A stretch of DNA of 64,000 nt from Flavobacterium aquidurense (GCA_900107365.1 FNPS01000016.1:1-64000); one strand, 5' to 3'. Counted from the first letter of the stretch, positions 19,101-28,186 are shown. A program made the numbers and translations. Notes: generated by a model not told the origin, from the sequence alone.

Positions 19101-19198
19101 GTAATTTGCTCTTGGGCATACGTTTGTTGTAATAATAAACTAAAGAAAAACAAGAGGTAATATCTCTGCTTTAAAATTTGAGTGAACTTTGTTTTCAT
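16181..19198 (-). CDS. SusC-type TonB-dependent outer-membrane transporter (PUL 1)
   Basis: A 1005-aa protein: signal peptide to about residue 28 (QQTYAQ), a carboxypeptidase-regulatory-like domain (VKGTITSANGDPIPFANV, ~33-115), the TonB box/plug with DEIVVVGYGSQQKKDLTGAV and IYGSRAANGVIIITTKKG, then a 22-strand barrel ending in LGVEFSF with a C-terminal aromatic. It imports oligosaccharides with SusD. It is the first gene of the leftward PUL 1 operon, divergent from the HTCS gene across a 390-bp control region. Confidence 0.96.
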   Translation of the reverse strand: MKTKFTQILKQRYYLLFFFSLLLQQTYAQEQITVKGTITSANGDPIPFANVLIKNTTNGAATDFDGKYSIVAKSNQTLVFSSQGYKTIEIAINNQTTVNATLAEDAMKLDEIVVVGYGSQQKKDLTGAVSLVKADEISKRQVTTVADGLQGLVTGVKVRGGGRPGQEANIEIRGLKNLQNTNPLYVIDGLITSANRDFNPNDIESIQVLKDASAAAIYGSRAANGVIIITTKKGKKGPLKIEASAKSSLTTMPRYNLMGTEEFAKLNNQAYDNAGYPRQNLNMAVNTDWQDAVFKTGMIQDYNVSASGGGDNSTFFMSGNYFGNEGTVVGTDFDRISFRVNSSGSKGIFSIGENLAISNSKTDEISGNPIIDVYRMTPTIPLYDPANPGGYGYGKQGVADTFGTNPLAIADFANAVNENFRIRGNVWSELKLASWLKYRFNFGYETSFDSYKFLRKVGNWTLNQPADPSIIDQNKARSETMLFENTLNFKKQFGKHDVTVLVGQTFQKDRYEQIYGQKRNIPINSGTGQYYQVLNQGDTPVVGGFINEASLASYLGRLEYNYDNRYLFNAVIRRDGSSRFSDGNKWGNFPSLSAGWRISNESFFKSDFIKDLKLRASYGELGSGNIGEYESKSFINNFGQIVLGNGQGTYPSATQVKLSNSQLRWEKLKQTNIGLDLGVLNNDLRLTADYFIARTEDVLFGFPILLTTGNDGGNPISNAATVENKGFELELAYSKKINDFSFNASVNFTKVNNKLVSLGNGQNESIIGNTMTRDGQPVGMWYVLQTDGLFQNQDEINNYKNADGKVIMPSAVPGDIRFKDVNGDGQITSDDKAVVGSPWPEFEMGLNAGADYKGFDFSMNWIASHGATVYDGYRSVVDRFDDNSNYRAGVQPWTPENPNTDFPRITKGSTLNSRGDSDRFLESGDFIRLKYIGFGYNLPESVLNKSGIARARLTLSAQNIITITKYKGLDPEFSNTGDNRIFERGVDNGSFPNLRTYSLGVEFSF

Positions 19199-19588
19199 TG
19201 ATTTTTCATTTTAGATAGTTTTCATTTTGTGGTTGGTTTTACATTTAAATTTTAAAAATTCTAATCATCTCTGATTCGAGCAAAAAAATAATTAATATTG
19301 CTCATTAGTAATAATGTGTTCATTTAATTTGAAAATTGTGGTTGATGTAATTTTTCAAACCTAATTTTATTGATACTATATTTTTTTTGCCTAAAAATTA
19401 TCAATAATGTTTATTTGAAAATCCAAAGTAGATGATTTTAATTCAAAACAAAATGCTTCATTTGTGTCAATATCTCTCTCAAATGATTCAAATTGTATAA
19501 ATATTTGGAAATTTTCAATCTCTTGCAACATTTTGTGGAAGATTGACACGATTTGAGGAATCCTATTTTTAGTCTAAAAAATATAACA
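19199..19588. promoter_or_regulatory. divergent control region between PUL 1 operon and HTCS gene
   Basis: For the leftward operon a -7 element TAGGTTTG (complement of 19356-19363) gives a start near 19349 and a 150-nt leader; no good -33 element is present, as expected for an activated promoter. Upstream of it, ATTCAAAACAAA at 19441-19452 and GATTCAAATTG at about 19485-19495 share a word with the PUL 2 operator repeats. For HTCS (+), TTG at 19543-19545 and TATTTTTA at 19564-19571, spaced 18, form a near-consensus promoter 18 bp before the ATG. Confidence 0.5.
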
Positions 19589-22500
19589 ATGCGTAAATTC
19601 TTTCTTTTTTTAGTTTTATTCTTTTTTTCGATAAATTTTATCCATTCACAGGAATATTATTTTAAGCATTTCCAGGTAGAAGACGGGCTTTCCAACAACA
19701 CCGTAATTACTTCCATGCAAGATGAAGACGGCTTTATGTGGTTTGGTACTAAAGACGGCTTGAACCGATTTGACGGCTACCGATTTAAAACCTATCGCAG
19801 CCAATCTGATCCTCTTCATAGTTTGGGAAGCAATTATATTCAGTCTCTGCATGAATATAAAGGTGTTATTTGGGTTGGAACAGATAAGGGTTTGTATCAT
19901 TATGATAAAAAAACGGATCGCTTTACCGTACTCAATGAGGCGATAAACGACAGAATAAACGACATCAATCATGATAAAAAGGGGAATATTTGGTTTATCT
20001 CTGGAAACATTCTGTACAAATATTCTACTTCTAAAAAAGAAACCAAAACTTTTAATCCCAATAAATATTTTATTACTACATCGATTACCAGAGATGAAAA
20101 CGGAGAGATTTGGGCTTCTTCAATGAATAAAATCTATCATTATTCTGAAGAAAGTCTTTCGTTTGAAAATATTCCGTTAAGTCCTCCAGCCAATAAAGCC
20201 AGCTTTAGAATTACCGTTATTTATGCTTTAGACAAAAACAATATTTTACTGGGCACTCAGGATCATGGCGTGCTAGTCTATAATAATAAAGACAAAAGCA
20301 CAACATCATTGCCGTTTGCTGATAAAGAACCCGTTTTTGTGCGCCAGTTTAAAAAGAAAGGAAATGAAGAACTCTGGATTGCTTGTGAATCTGGTGTTTA
20401 CGTTTATAATCTTAAAACTAAGAAAAGCGTTAACCTCAAAAAAAACTACAATGATCCATATGCCCTTTCAGACAATGCGGCCTACTCTATTACGATTGAT
20501 AAGGAAAACGGAATATGGATTGGAACTTATTTTGGAGGAATTAATTATCATCAGAAACAGTACACACAATTTAAAAAGTATTTTCCGCAGAAAAATCAGA
20601 ATTCCATCAGCGGAAGCGCAGTCAGAGAAATCCATAAAGATGATTACGGCGATTTTTGGATTGGTACAGAAGATGCCGGTTTAAACCGATTTAATCCAAA
20701 GACACAAAAATTCACCTCTTATTTGCCCAACGGAAGCAAAAATGGCGTTTCCTATTATAATATTCATGCTTTGCTGCCTCGAAAAAACAAAATCTGGGTG
20801 GGAACTTTTGAACATGGTTTAGATGTTTTAGATCAAAAATCTGGTGCTGTAATTAAGCATTACAGCGCAAACGATCCGTCCACAGGATTGCGAAGTAATT
20901 TTATCTTTTCGTTTTCTGAAACAAAAAATAAAGATTTGATTGTCGTAACTACAATGGGATTGTACCGTTACAATGAACAAAATGACAATTTTGATACTTT
21001 AAAAATGTTTCCTGAAACTACGCATTATACCAATTTCAAAGAAGACTTTGATGGAAACTATTGGGCGGGAAGTTATAGAGACGGTTTGTTTTTCTATAAT
21101 CCGAAAACACACAAAAGAGAGGTTTTTATATACGATTATAAAAACAGTAAAGGCATTAGCAATAATTCCATCAATTCAATTTTTGAAGACAGTCACAAAA
21201 ATTTATGGTTTGCAACCGAAAATGGTTTGAATCTTTTTGATAAAAAAACGAGAACATTTACCAAGTTCACTACCAAAAACGGATTTCCGAGCAATGTGAT
21301 TTATTCTATTTTAGAAGATGAAAATAAAAATTTATGGTTGACTACTTCAAAAGGTTTGGTAAAATTTAGTCCCAATCACAAAAACATTAAAATATATACC
21401 ACTGCTAATGGTTTATTGAGCGATCAGTTTAATTATAGTTCGGCTTTTAGAGATACAAGTGGCGATATGTATTTTGGAAATCTAAACGGAATGATCAGTT
21501 TCAATCCGAAGAATTTCACCAAAAACAAGTATACGCCTTCAATGTTCATCACAAATCTTCAAATCAATAATAAAGATATTGACGCCAATGAAAATGATTC
21601 GCCTATAAAACAATCCATTTCGCATCTTGACGAACTCGAACTCAATAACGATCAATCTTCATTTAATCTTGAATTTGCCTCTTTAAATTACACGGCACCG
21701 GAGCTTACAGAATATTGGTATAAGCTTGAAAACGTTAACAATGACTGGGTGTATCTGGAAAGAAACAATAAAGTTTTCTTTACAGAATTGGCTCCTGGAG
21801 ATTATGTATTTAAAGTAAAATCATTGAACAGTTTTGGTGTCTGGAGCAAAGAAGTGAAACTAAAAATCGTAATTCTGCCTCCTTTCTGGGCGAGTTCTTA
21901 TGCTTATTTTTTCTATTTTCTGTTGATTTGTGGTTCGTTTTATTATATCATTCGTTATTCTCAAAATTTGACACAGATTAAAAATAATAGAAAAATAAAG
22001 CATCTGAATGATGAAAAAGAAAAGGAAATCTATCAGGCTAAAATTGACTTTTTTACGAACGTTGCCCACGAAATCAGAACGCCCTTAACGCTTATAAAAG
22101 GGCCTCTGGAGAAACTTTTGGTGATGGAACATCAATCACCTGAAGTGCCTCAGAATCTTTCCATAATGAAGAAAAACACTTCCCGATTATTGAAATTGGT
22201 AAACGAATTATTAGACTTTAGAAAGTCGGAAATTGGCGGATTGAAACTCACTTTCGTGGAAGCCAATATTTCTTCTCAGGTTCGTAATTTACATTTGAGA
22301 TTCAGTCCCTTAATTGAAGAAAAGGGAATTGAATTTGAATTAGAACTGGGTGAAAAAGACATTTTTGCTTTTGTAGACAAGGAAGCTTTCAAAAAAATCC
22401 TGAGCAATTTAATTAGCAACGCCATTAAATATTCTAAAGACAAGGTTTCTATATCTTTATTCAGGGATGACAAAAAACTGACTTTGGTAGTTAAAAACGA

Positions 22501-23539
22501 CGGAAATTTGATTCCGTTTCAACTAAAAGACAAGATTTTCGAACCGTTTTTCAGAGTGGATAATATGGATTCGACTTCCGGAACCGGAATTGGACTTTCG
22601 CTGGCGCATTCGCTAACACAATTGCACAACGGAAATTTACAATTGATTCCGGATTCAGAACTCAATGTTTTTGAACTGATTGTACCATTGCATCAAAAAG
22701 AAGAATTTATGTTGTATACCGATTCTGAAAAAGAAGAAGTTCAGACTAAAATTGAAAAAATTGAAACCGAAAGCAAAAATGAAAAAGCACAAATTTTAGT
22801 GGTGGAAGACAACGAAGATTTATTAAATTTTATTACTTCTGAATTAACTTCAACCTATACGATTTTAAAAGCTGATAACGGAGAAAACGCACTAAAAATT
22901 ATTCATAACGAAAATATTCAGCTTGTTATAAGCGATGTTTCCATGCCGGTTATGGACGGAATTGAAATGTGCAAAGAGATTAAAACGAATCTGGTAACCA
23001 GTCACATTCCGGTAATTTTATTGACGGCTAAAAACTCCCTTAAATCACAAATTGATGGTTTAGAAGTGGGTGCCGATGCCTATATCGCAAAACCATTTTC
23101 AATGGATTATTTAAAAGTTCAGGTCAATAATCTGATTGAAAACAGAAAACAGATCATGAACTATTATGCGAGTTCTCCGCTTTCACATATCAAAAGCATT
23201 GCGCACAATAAAACAGATGAAAAATTTCTAAAAAAACTGGATGATGAGATCCTGCAGAACATTACGGATCCTGATTTAAGCGTAGAATCTTTAGCAGAAA
23301 TCATGAACATGAGCCGTTCAACTTTATACCGAAAAATCAAAGATATCTCGAATTTAAGTCCGAATGAACTGATCAATATTGTACGATTAAAAAGAGCTGC
23401 TGAATTACTTTTAAATGAAAACTACAAAATGTATGAAATCGCCGAAATGGTTGGTTATAAATCACAGACAAGTTTTGGAAGAAATTTTCAAAAGCATTTT
23501 TCAATGTCGCCTTCTGAATACATTGCAAAAAACAGATAA
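19589..23539 (+). CDS. hybrid two-component system regulator (HTCS) of PUL 1
   Basis: A 1316-aa one-protein signalling system. In order: signal peptide (~1-20), two-component regulator propeller repeats (~25-690; FMWFGTKDGLNRFDGY, GIWIGTYFGGI, LWFATENGLNLFDKKT), a Y_Y_Y domain (~690-760), a membrane segment (~768-790), histidine kinase with H-box VAHEIRTPLT (~825) and ATPase GTGIGLSL, a receiver (ILVVEDNED ~1068, phospho-Asp in ISDVSMPVMDG ~1115, AKPF), and an AraC-type DNA-binding domain (~1230-1316; LYRKIKDISNLSPNELI). The periplasmic propeller binds an oligosaccharide from the target glycan and the AraC domain activates the PUL. The start at 19589 gives the signal peptide. Confidence 0.95.
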   Translation: MRKFFLFLVLFFFSINFIHSQEYYFKHFQVEDGLSNNTVITSMQDEDGFMWFGTKDGLNRFDGYRFKTYRSQSDPLHSLGSNYIQSLHEYKGVIWVGTDKGLYHYDKKTDRFTVLNEAINDRINDINHDKKGNIWFISGNILYKYSTSKKETKTFNPNKYFITTSITRDENGEIWASSMNKIYHYSEESLSFENIPLSPPANKASFRITVIYALDKNNILLGTQDHGVLVYNNKDKSTTSLPFADKEPVFVRQFKKKGNEELWIACESGVYVYNLKTKKSVNLKKNYNDPYALSDNAAYSITIDKENGIWIGTYFGGINYHQKQYTQFKKYFPQKNQNSISGSAVREIHKDDYGDFWIGTEDAGLNRFNPKTQKFTSYLPNGSKNGVSYYNIHALLPRKNKIWVGTFEHGLDVLDQKSGAVIKHYSANDPSTGLRSNFIFSFSETKNKDLIVVTTMGLYRYNEQNDNFDTLKMFPETTHYTNFKEDFDGNYWAGSYRDGLFFYNPKTHKREVFIYDYKNSKGISNNSINSIFEDSHKNLWFATENGLNLFDKKTRTFTKFTTKNGFPSNVIYSILEDENKNLWLTTSKGLVKFSPNHKNIKIYTTANGLLSDQFNYSSAFRDTSGDMYFGNLNGMISFNPKNFTKNKYTPSMFITNLQINNKDIDANENDSPIKQSISHLDELELNNDQSSFNLEFASLNYTAPELTEYWYKLENVNNDWVYLERNNKVFFTELAPGDYVFKVKSLNSFGVWSKEVKLKIVILPPFWASSYAYFFYFLLICGSFYYIIRYSQNLTQIKNNRKIKHLNDEKEKEIYQAKIDFFTNVAHEIRTPLTLIKGPLEKLLVMEHQSPEVPQNLSIMKKNTSRLLKLVNELLDFRKSEIGGLKLTFVEANISSQVRNLHLRFSPLIEEKGIEFELELGEKDIFAFVDKEAFKKILSNLISNAIKYSKDKVSISLFRDDKKLTLVVKNDGNLIPFQLKDKIFEPFFRVDNMDSTSGTGIGLSLAHSLTQLHNGNLQLIPDSELNVFELIVPLHQKEEFMLYTDSEKEEVQTKIEKIETESKNEKAQILVVEDNEDLLNFITSELTSTYTILKADNGENALKIIHNENIQLVISDVSMPVMDGIEMCKEIKTNLVTSHIPVILLTAKNSLKSQIDGLEVGADAYIAKPFSMDYLKVQVNNLIENRKQIMNYYASSPLSHIKSIAHNKTDEKFLKKLDDEILQNITDPDLSVESLAEIMNMSRSTLYRKIKDISNLSPNELINIVRLKRAAELLLNENYKMYEIAEMVGYKSQTSFGRNFQKHFSMSPSEYIAKNR

Positions 23540-23542
23540 TCA

Positions 23543-23575
23543 TTTTGTGGAATTGTCTTCAATTTTGCCACAAAA
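23543..23575. terminator. hairpin after the PUL 1 HTCS gene
   Basis: TTTTGTGG and CCACAAAA form an 8-bp stem with a 17-nt loop directly after the stop codon. The T-run does not follow immediately, so it is a weak terminator candidate. The right arm coincides with the TTTGCCACAAAAA tail motif found in the scar repeats. Confidence 0.4.
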
Positions 23576-23651
23576 ACTTAAGACTATCATTTTTAATATG
23601 TAGAAGTAATTTATCTAGAAAAAACTACTTCATCTATAATATTTTTTTCCG

Positions 23652-23804
23652 TTTCAAAATTTTGGTGTAAATTTATTCCCATCTGCTGCCCAGATCAAAA
23701 GAGGCTATCGTTCTTGTGTTTGTGGAGTTGATACTATTTACTATCAAATAAATGGAGATAAACCTGTAGAGATTATTATCATTATTGGAAGGCAAGACTT
23801 TTAA
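23652..23804 (+). pseudogene. C-terminal remnant of a RelE/ParE-type toxin
   Basis: A frame without start codon encodes about 50 residues ending GYRSCVCGVDTIYYQING and then VEIIIIIGRQDF before the stop. This matches the C-terminal half of ParE-family toxins (GYRxxxxGxxxIYYxI ... IIGRQD). Upstream are stop codons, so the N-terminal half and any antitoxin gene are gone. It lies in a gene-poor stretch beside scar repeats, which fits deletion during element turnover. Confidence 0.55.
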
Positions 23805-24175
23805 AACCGTTCAATTTTAGAAGAGGTTTCTTTTTTTTTAACAAAAAGCTAAAGCAGTCTGTCTTAATATTTTTAAACCAAATACAAATCCTTAAGTAAG
23901 TTGAATCACACTATCGGCAAAAAATAGGTACTCATTTTGCTAAATTTTATCATATATTGCCGATAGCGGAACTTTTTAAAACATTAAATATTAGTCACAA
24001 TAATTAAAAATCAGTTCTAAATCATTTCGAGATAGCAAACTAAAACAAGACAAATGAATCAATTTTATAAATAAAACACCTTATATTTACAACAAAAAGA
24101 AGGTTAGCAATCAAAAACAAGTCAACTGACTGAAAATCAAAATATTACACACGTAAAATTAACAGTTTCATTTTC

Positions 24176-24480
24176 GTGGCAAAATCGTGGCAACACATGT
24201 TTAAGAAAAGTAAAAATGCAGTAAATAAGAGGGTTCCGGGCTTAGGGTTCGAATCCTGCTCTCCCCACGGAAAGGCCTAAAAGGAGGAAAACTTAAAGTT
24301 TTCAATCTTTTCAAAAAGCCACAAAAAATGTCTGAAGACCTGCAAATTCAACGATTTGCAGGTTTTTTTTATTTTAGGCCTGTTTTCAATATTTATAAAT
24401 CCTCACAAAATTAAAGGTGCAGAATCGGTGCACTTTCCGGCTGGAGTGAATACCTTTTTTGCCACAAAAAGCTAAGGCGT
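24176..24480 (+). repeat. scar repeat unit: tRNA 3'-end fragment plus terminator
   Basis: One of the best copies of the window's repeat family. It has GTGGCAAAATCGTGGC, about 50 bp spacer, a T-arm with the invariant GGTTCGAATCC and a TCTCCCCA acceptor-like end, a linker rich in AAAAGGAGG/TTTTC words, the CCTGCAAAT...ATTTGCAGG terminator, then a second GTGCAGAATCGGTGCAC motif and tail. No tRNA D-arm or anticodon arm is present. Copies lie at 33.66-33.90 and 57.40-58.00 kb, with partial copies near 0.5, 3.7 and 32.0 kb. Confidence 0.6.
24339..24370 (+). terminator. intrinsic terminator in scar unit
   Basis: CCTGCAAAT and ATTTGCAGG (24339-24362) pair in a 9-bp stem around a 6-nt loop, followed by eight T. 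The same hairpin recurs at 33760 and 57855. Confidence 0.8.
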
Positions 24481-24703
24481 TTTTTTAGAAATATTTCTGC
24501 AAGCTTTCAAAAACAAAATTAGATTTAAAATATTTTGCTAATTACACCTTCAGAAATTAAATTTCCAGCTATGACCAAAGTAAAAGGAATTCGAGATACA
24601 GGTAAGATATATCGTAAAGAAGTACAATGGTAAATCGATTTTGATTTATTTTACTCAAGATTTAATACTTAAAATTTTATAGTAAAGTCCCAATAATTAA
24701 TAA

Positions 24704-24827
24704 GGTTCGAATCCCGTTCCCGCTACTAAGACAAAAAGCTTCAGAGAAATCTGGAGCTTTTTTTTGTTTTAACTATCTTTGGCAAGATTCGTTGCGTTCA
24801 CGAGTGGGACGCTCGCGCCAGCAGGGG
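24704..24827 (+). repeat. left flanking repeat of the SIR2-HerA island
   Basis: GGTTCGAATCCCG followed by TTCCCGCTACT resembles the T-arm and 3' acceptor strand of a tRNA. A terminator follows (24737-24765, AGCTTCAGA/TCTGGAGCT, eight T), then CGTTCACGA and CTCGCG words. A diverged copy with the same order of elements lies at 28421-28548 beyond the island. Confidence 0.6.
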
Positions 24828-24880
24828 AATCCCTAGCCGAAATATTTTCTAGAGAGAATTAAAACTAAACTAACCAAAAA

Positions 24881-26074
24881 ATGATCGCAAACAATATTGA
24901 AAATATCAAATTAAGAATTAAAAAATATCTTGAGCTGGAGAATGTAAGTATTTTATTTGGTGCTGGTTCAAGTTTTCATTTAGGTGCACCAGTTATTAGA
25001 ACTATTCCTCAAGAATTAAAAAGCGCATGTCTAACAGAAATAGCTAATTATTTTGGGGAGGGTGCTGATCCTTCATTTGAAGATTTATTTAATTGTTTAC
25101 AAGCAGATCGCTATTTACATGAAATGAGAGGTCAGGATATTACAGCTATTAACGCATCAATGGTAAAAATGCAAAAATGGTTATTTGAGCAATGTGATAC
25201 CAATAAAACTACCATTAATAGTAATTATAAATCAGACTCTAAATTACTTAATAATAGATATCATTATCACGAAGTTTTAGTTAAAAAGTTATTACAAAGA
25301 CCAGTACATTTAAAAAGAGTCAATCTTTTTACTACTAATTATGATATGGCATTTGATTATGCTTTAGATAATTTAGGGGTGCATTATGTAAATGGCTTTA
25401 TGGGGGTACATAATAGATGCTTTCGTCCAGAAGTATACGATTACGACTTGTACTATCCCGGTCAAAGTGTAATAGGAAAAGTACACAGAGCTGAAAAGGT
25501 TTTACGTTATTATAAAATGCATGGTTCATTATCATGGGTATCTTCTCCTCCATCTATTTCAAATACTTATGGTATTAAAGAAATTCCTTTGAATGGAAAT
25601 TTTACCCCTGATGAAAACAATGAAATAATGATTTATCCATGTGTTAGTAAAAAATCATTTACGTTAGATTTACCTTACTCTGAATTGTTTAGACAGTTTT
25701 CTCATGCAATTAACCAACCACAGTCTGTATTGATTTGTGTTGGTTATTCATTTTATGATGAACATATAAATGATATCATTAAGCAGGCATTGTCAATTCC
25801 ATCATTTACTTTAATCATAGCAAATTTTTCCCCTTCTATAGATCAAGATTCTGAAATTGAAAGATTAAGAGCTTTAGGTGATAAACGAATTATCATTTTA
25901 GATCAAGAAGATCCCAACCAGTCAACTTTTATAAGTTTTGTTGACAAAATAATGCCTGATTTGTACGAAGAAGAAGAACTTTCTTATGTAGCAGAAACAT
26001 TACAAAAACTTTATCCATCAAATAGCGAAGAAGAAGTAAAATTTGATGAAGATAGCGAAACTAAACAAAACTAA
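24881..26074 (+). CDS. SIR2-domain NADase-like defence protein
   Basis: A 397-aa cytosolic protein with a SIR2-type Rossmann fold: nucleotide-binding SILFGAGSSFHLGAP (GAGSS 27-31), FTTNYD (150-155, with the Asn and Asp typical of defence SIR2 domains), the catalytic His in MHGSLSW (H214), and VGYSFYDEHI (288-297). Such domains degrade NAD+ on phage infection. It is encoded 6 bp upstream of a HerA-family ATPase, the arrangement of the described SIR2-HerA anti-phage system, in which the two proteins form one large complex. The pair is bounded by direct repeats. Confidence 0.88.
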   Translation: MIANNIENIKLRIKKYLELENVSILFGAGSSFHLGAPVIRTIPQELKSACLTEIANYFGEGADPSFEDLFNCLQADRYLHEMRGQDITAINASMVKMQKWLFEQCDTNKTTINSNYKSDSKLLNNRYHYHEVLVKKLLQRPVHLKRVNLFTTNYDMAFDYALDNLGVHYVNGFMGVHNRCFRPEVYDYDLYYPGQSVIGKVHRAEKVLRYYKMHGSLSWVSSPPSISNTYGIKEIPLNGNFTPDENNEIMIYPCVSKKSFTLDLPYSELFRQFSHAINQPQSVLICVGYSFYDEHINDIIKQALSIPSFTLIIANFSPSIDQDSEIERLRALGDKRIIILDQEDPNQSTFISFVDKIMPDLYEEEELSYVAETLQKLYPSNSEEEVKFDEDSETKQN

Positions 26075-26080
26075 TTTCTA

Positions 26081-28186
26081 ATGAGTAGCGATAATAGATT
26101 GATTGGAAGGGTTTTATCTGTAGATAATTTTAGGGTTTTTATAAAAATTGAAGATGATTTAAGAGGAACATATAAAAGTGGTGTTTTAGATATATATGAA
26201 GTAGCTAGAATTAATTCTTATCTAATAATTCCTGTGGGAGCAGATCGCGTGGTGGCTTTAATTACAAGGGTAACTATGAAAGAAGAAGTTGAATTCGGAA
26301 AAAATTCTACCTCTATTTCATTACCCACTTCTTCAAGATATATATCAGCTACTATGTTGGGGACTATTGCAAATAATGATAGTAATGAGAAATTTGTCCA
26401 AGGAGTCTATAATTTCCCAACATTAGATAACCCGGTATGGTATGTAACTGAAAAAGATTTGCTTCATATTTTTGATGATAAACTTGATGTAGCTCAAATA
26501 AAATGGGACAAAGATTTTTATTTACCAGTAGGAACCTCACCTGCATTTTCTAATTATAAAGTAAAAATTTCACCAGACCAGTTTTTTGTAAAACATGCAG
26601 CAATTTTAGGAAATACTGGTTCGGGTAAGTCGTGCACATTGACTTCAATTTTGAGGAATTTGTTCAGATACGATTATAAAGGAAGTAATCTTAATAATGC
26701 ACATTTTGTAATTTTCGATACAAATGGTGAATATAAAGATGCATTTTTGCCAGAGCAAGAAGTTTTGACCACTTTAGATGATAAGACCCAAAAGGAATTA
26801 GAGTTAATAAACGCGAATTATTATGGTGGCGAAGATAAAGTTCAAGTTCCCTATTGGCTAATGAATTGGTCTGACTTTAGAGCATTACTAAATCCGAGTG
26901 ATGCCACACAAGCTCCTTTATTAAATAGTGCAATTGGTTTAGCAAAAAATAATGAGGAGAGTTTAAATATTTCAATTTTACCAATTTATTTAAAAGCCGA
27001 TGTGGAAAGCATTTTATCTTGTTCAACTGAAGAACTTAAAAAAAGGACATGGGATGCGGGAGGAAATTGGAGATGGAAAGCTAATAATGAAATTTTGAAT
27101 ATTGCAGAAGCTATACGCCCATTTGATGATGAATTGGCTACTTTGCTTTCTCATTTGGGAGGAGAAGTAAATTTTAATAATGCGGGATTACAGACTCCAA
27201 TTAGAGAATCTATTTATAATCGGTTAAATAAATTACTTACACTAGCAGTCGACATTCAAATTACAAGTTCACATAATATCGATCTACCTATCTATTTTAA
27301 TTACCAACAACTTTGTAATAAATTTTTAGATGCTGCAATTAAAAATGAAGGCTCAGGAAATACAAGATTGAATGAATTTATTTCAACTTTGCGATTAAGG
27401 ATGAATAGCTTTTTAAATGATAAAAGAATGGCTATTCCTTTGATGCTAAAAAATACAGAAGAAATAAATAAAAATGTATTGCCTCAGTTTTTAGCTTTCC
27501 TTTTAGGGGATTATAATAAGGTCTTTTCATCTGAAACTGAAAACCATTTTGTGAAAAAATATAATGATTCGACAGGTTTTTTTGATTTGAAAAGAACACA
27601 TCAAATAAATATCATAGATGTTTCTCAATTGCCTTTTGAAGTTTTAGAAACTATAACAGCACTATTAGGCCGAATTATTCTAGAATTTGTTTCCTATTTT
27701 GTTCCAAGTGATAGGGGTAAATTTCCGATAGTAATCATATTAGAAGAAGCTCAAAACTATATTGCTGAAAACAAATATTCTGTTGCAAAAACAATATTTG
27801 AAAGAATCGCACGTGAAGGTAGAAAGTATGGTATTTCATTAATCGTAAGTAGTCAAAGACCTTCAGAATTATCAAAAACAGTTTTATCACAATGTAATTC
27901 ATTTATCATTCATCGCTTACAAAATCCAGAAGATCAAAAATATATAAGAGGACTCGTTTCTAGTGCTAATGCAGATATTTTAGAACAACTACCCGTTATT
28001 CCACAACAACATGCAATTATCACAGGTGATTGTGTTCGAGCTCCAATTCAAGTTAGAATTGATGATGTTCATCCAACACCCAACAGTCATAATCCAAAAT
28101 ATATTGAAAGTTGGTTGGCTTCGAGTACAATACCATATGAGGCAACAGTTAATAAATGGATAGGAAATTCACAATCAGCGGAATAA
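26081..28186 (+). CDS. herA: HerA-family ATPase of the SIR2-HerA defence pair
   Basis: A 701-aa FtsK/HerA-type motor ATPase. The N-terminal ~120 residues form a HAS-barrel-like domain (LIGRVLSVDNFRVFIKI). The ATPase core has Walker A GNTGSGKS (177-184), FDTNGEYKDAF, Walker B VIILEEAQNY (~550), the sensor SSQRPSELSKTVLSQCN (~590) and an arginine-finger region HRLQNPEDQKY (~611). HerA hexamers normally work with NurA in end resection; no NurA is present and the partner is the SIR2 protein directly upstream. It likely assembles with SIR2 and regulates its NAD-consuming activity or acts on phage DNA. Confidence 0.9.
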   Translation: MSSDNRLIGRVLSVDNFRVFIKIEDDLRGTYKSGVLDIYEVARINSYLIIPVGADRVVALITRVTMKEEVEFGKNSTSISLPTSSRYISATMLGTIANNDSNEKFVQGVYNFPTLDNPVWYVTEKDLLHIFDDKLDVAQIKWDKDFYLPVGTSPAFSNYKVKISPDQFFVKHAAILGNTGSGKSCTLTSILRNLFRYDYKGSNLNNAHFVIFDTNGEYKDAFLPEQEVLTTLDDKTQKELELINANYYGGEDKVQVPYWLMNWSDFRALLNPSDATQAPLLNSAIGLAKNNEESLNISILPIYLKADVESILSCSTEELKKRTWDAGGNWRWKANNEILNIAEAIRPFDDELATLLSHLGGEVNFNNAGLQTPIRESIYNRLNKLLTLAVDIQITSSHNIDLPIYFNYQQLCNKFLDAAIKNEGSGNTRLNEFISTLRLRMNSFLNDKRMAIPLMLKNTEEINKNVLPQFLAFLLGDYNKVFSSETENHFVKKYNDSTGFFDLKRTHQINIIDVSQLPFEVLETITALLGRIILEFVSYFVPSDRGKFPIVIILEEAQNYIAENKYSVAKTIFERIAREGRKYGISLIVSSQRPSELSKTVLSQCNSFIIHRLQNPEDQKYIRGLVSSANADILEQLPVIPQQHAIITGDCVRAPIQVRIDDVHPTPNSHNPKYIESWLASSTIPYEATVNKWIGNSQSAE

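Larger units (their letters stand above)
23805..24880. other. gene-free region with scar repeat units
   Basis: No intact gene. Contents in order: GTGGCAAAATCGTGGC (24176-24191); a tRNA T-arm/acceptor-like end (24241-24267, GGGTTCGAATCCTGC then TCTCCCCA); a terminator (24339-24370); GGTGCAGAATCGGTGCAC (24416-24433); the tail motif TTTGCCACAAAAAGCTAAGG; a 100-bp segment at 24525-24625 that is also present at 31775-31870; and a second tRNA-end-like unit (24704-24827) that starts the SIR2-HerA island. A weak -7 box TATCTTTG (24774-24781) could serve the SIR2 gene. Confidence 0.55.

Noticed and set aside
24200-24270. Possible complete tRNA gene before the SIR2-HerA island
   Set aside because: Only the T-arm and 3' acceptor-like end are recognisable; no D-arm, anticodon arm or matching 5' acceptor strand is present.
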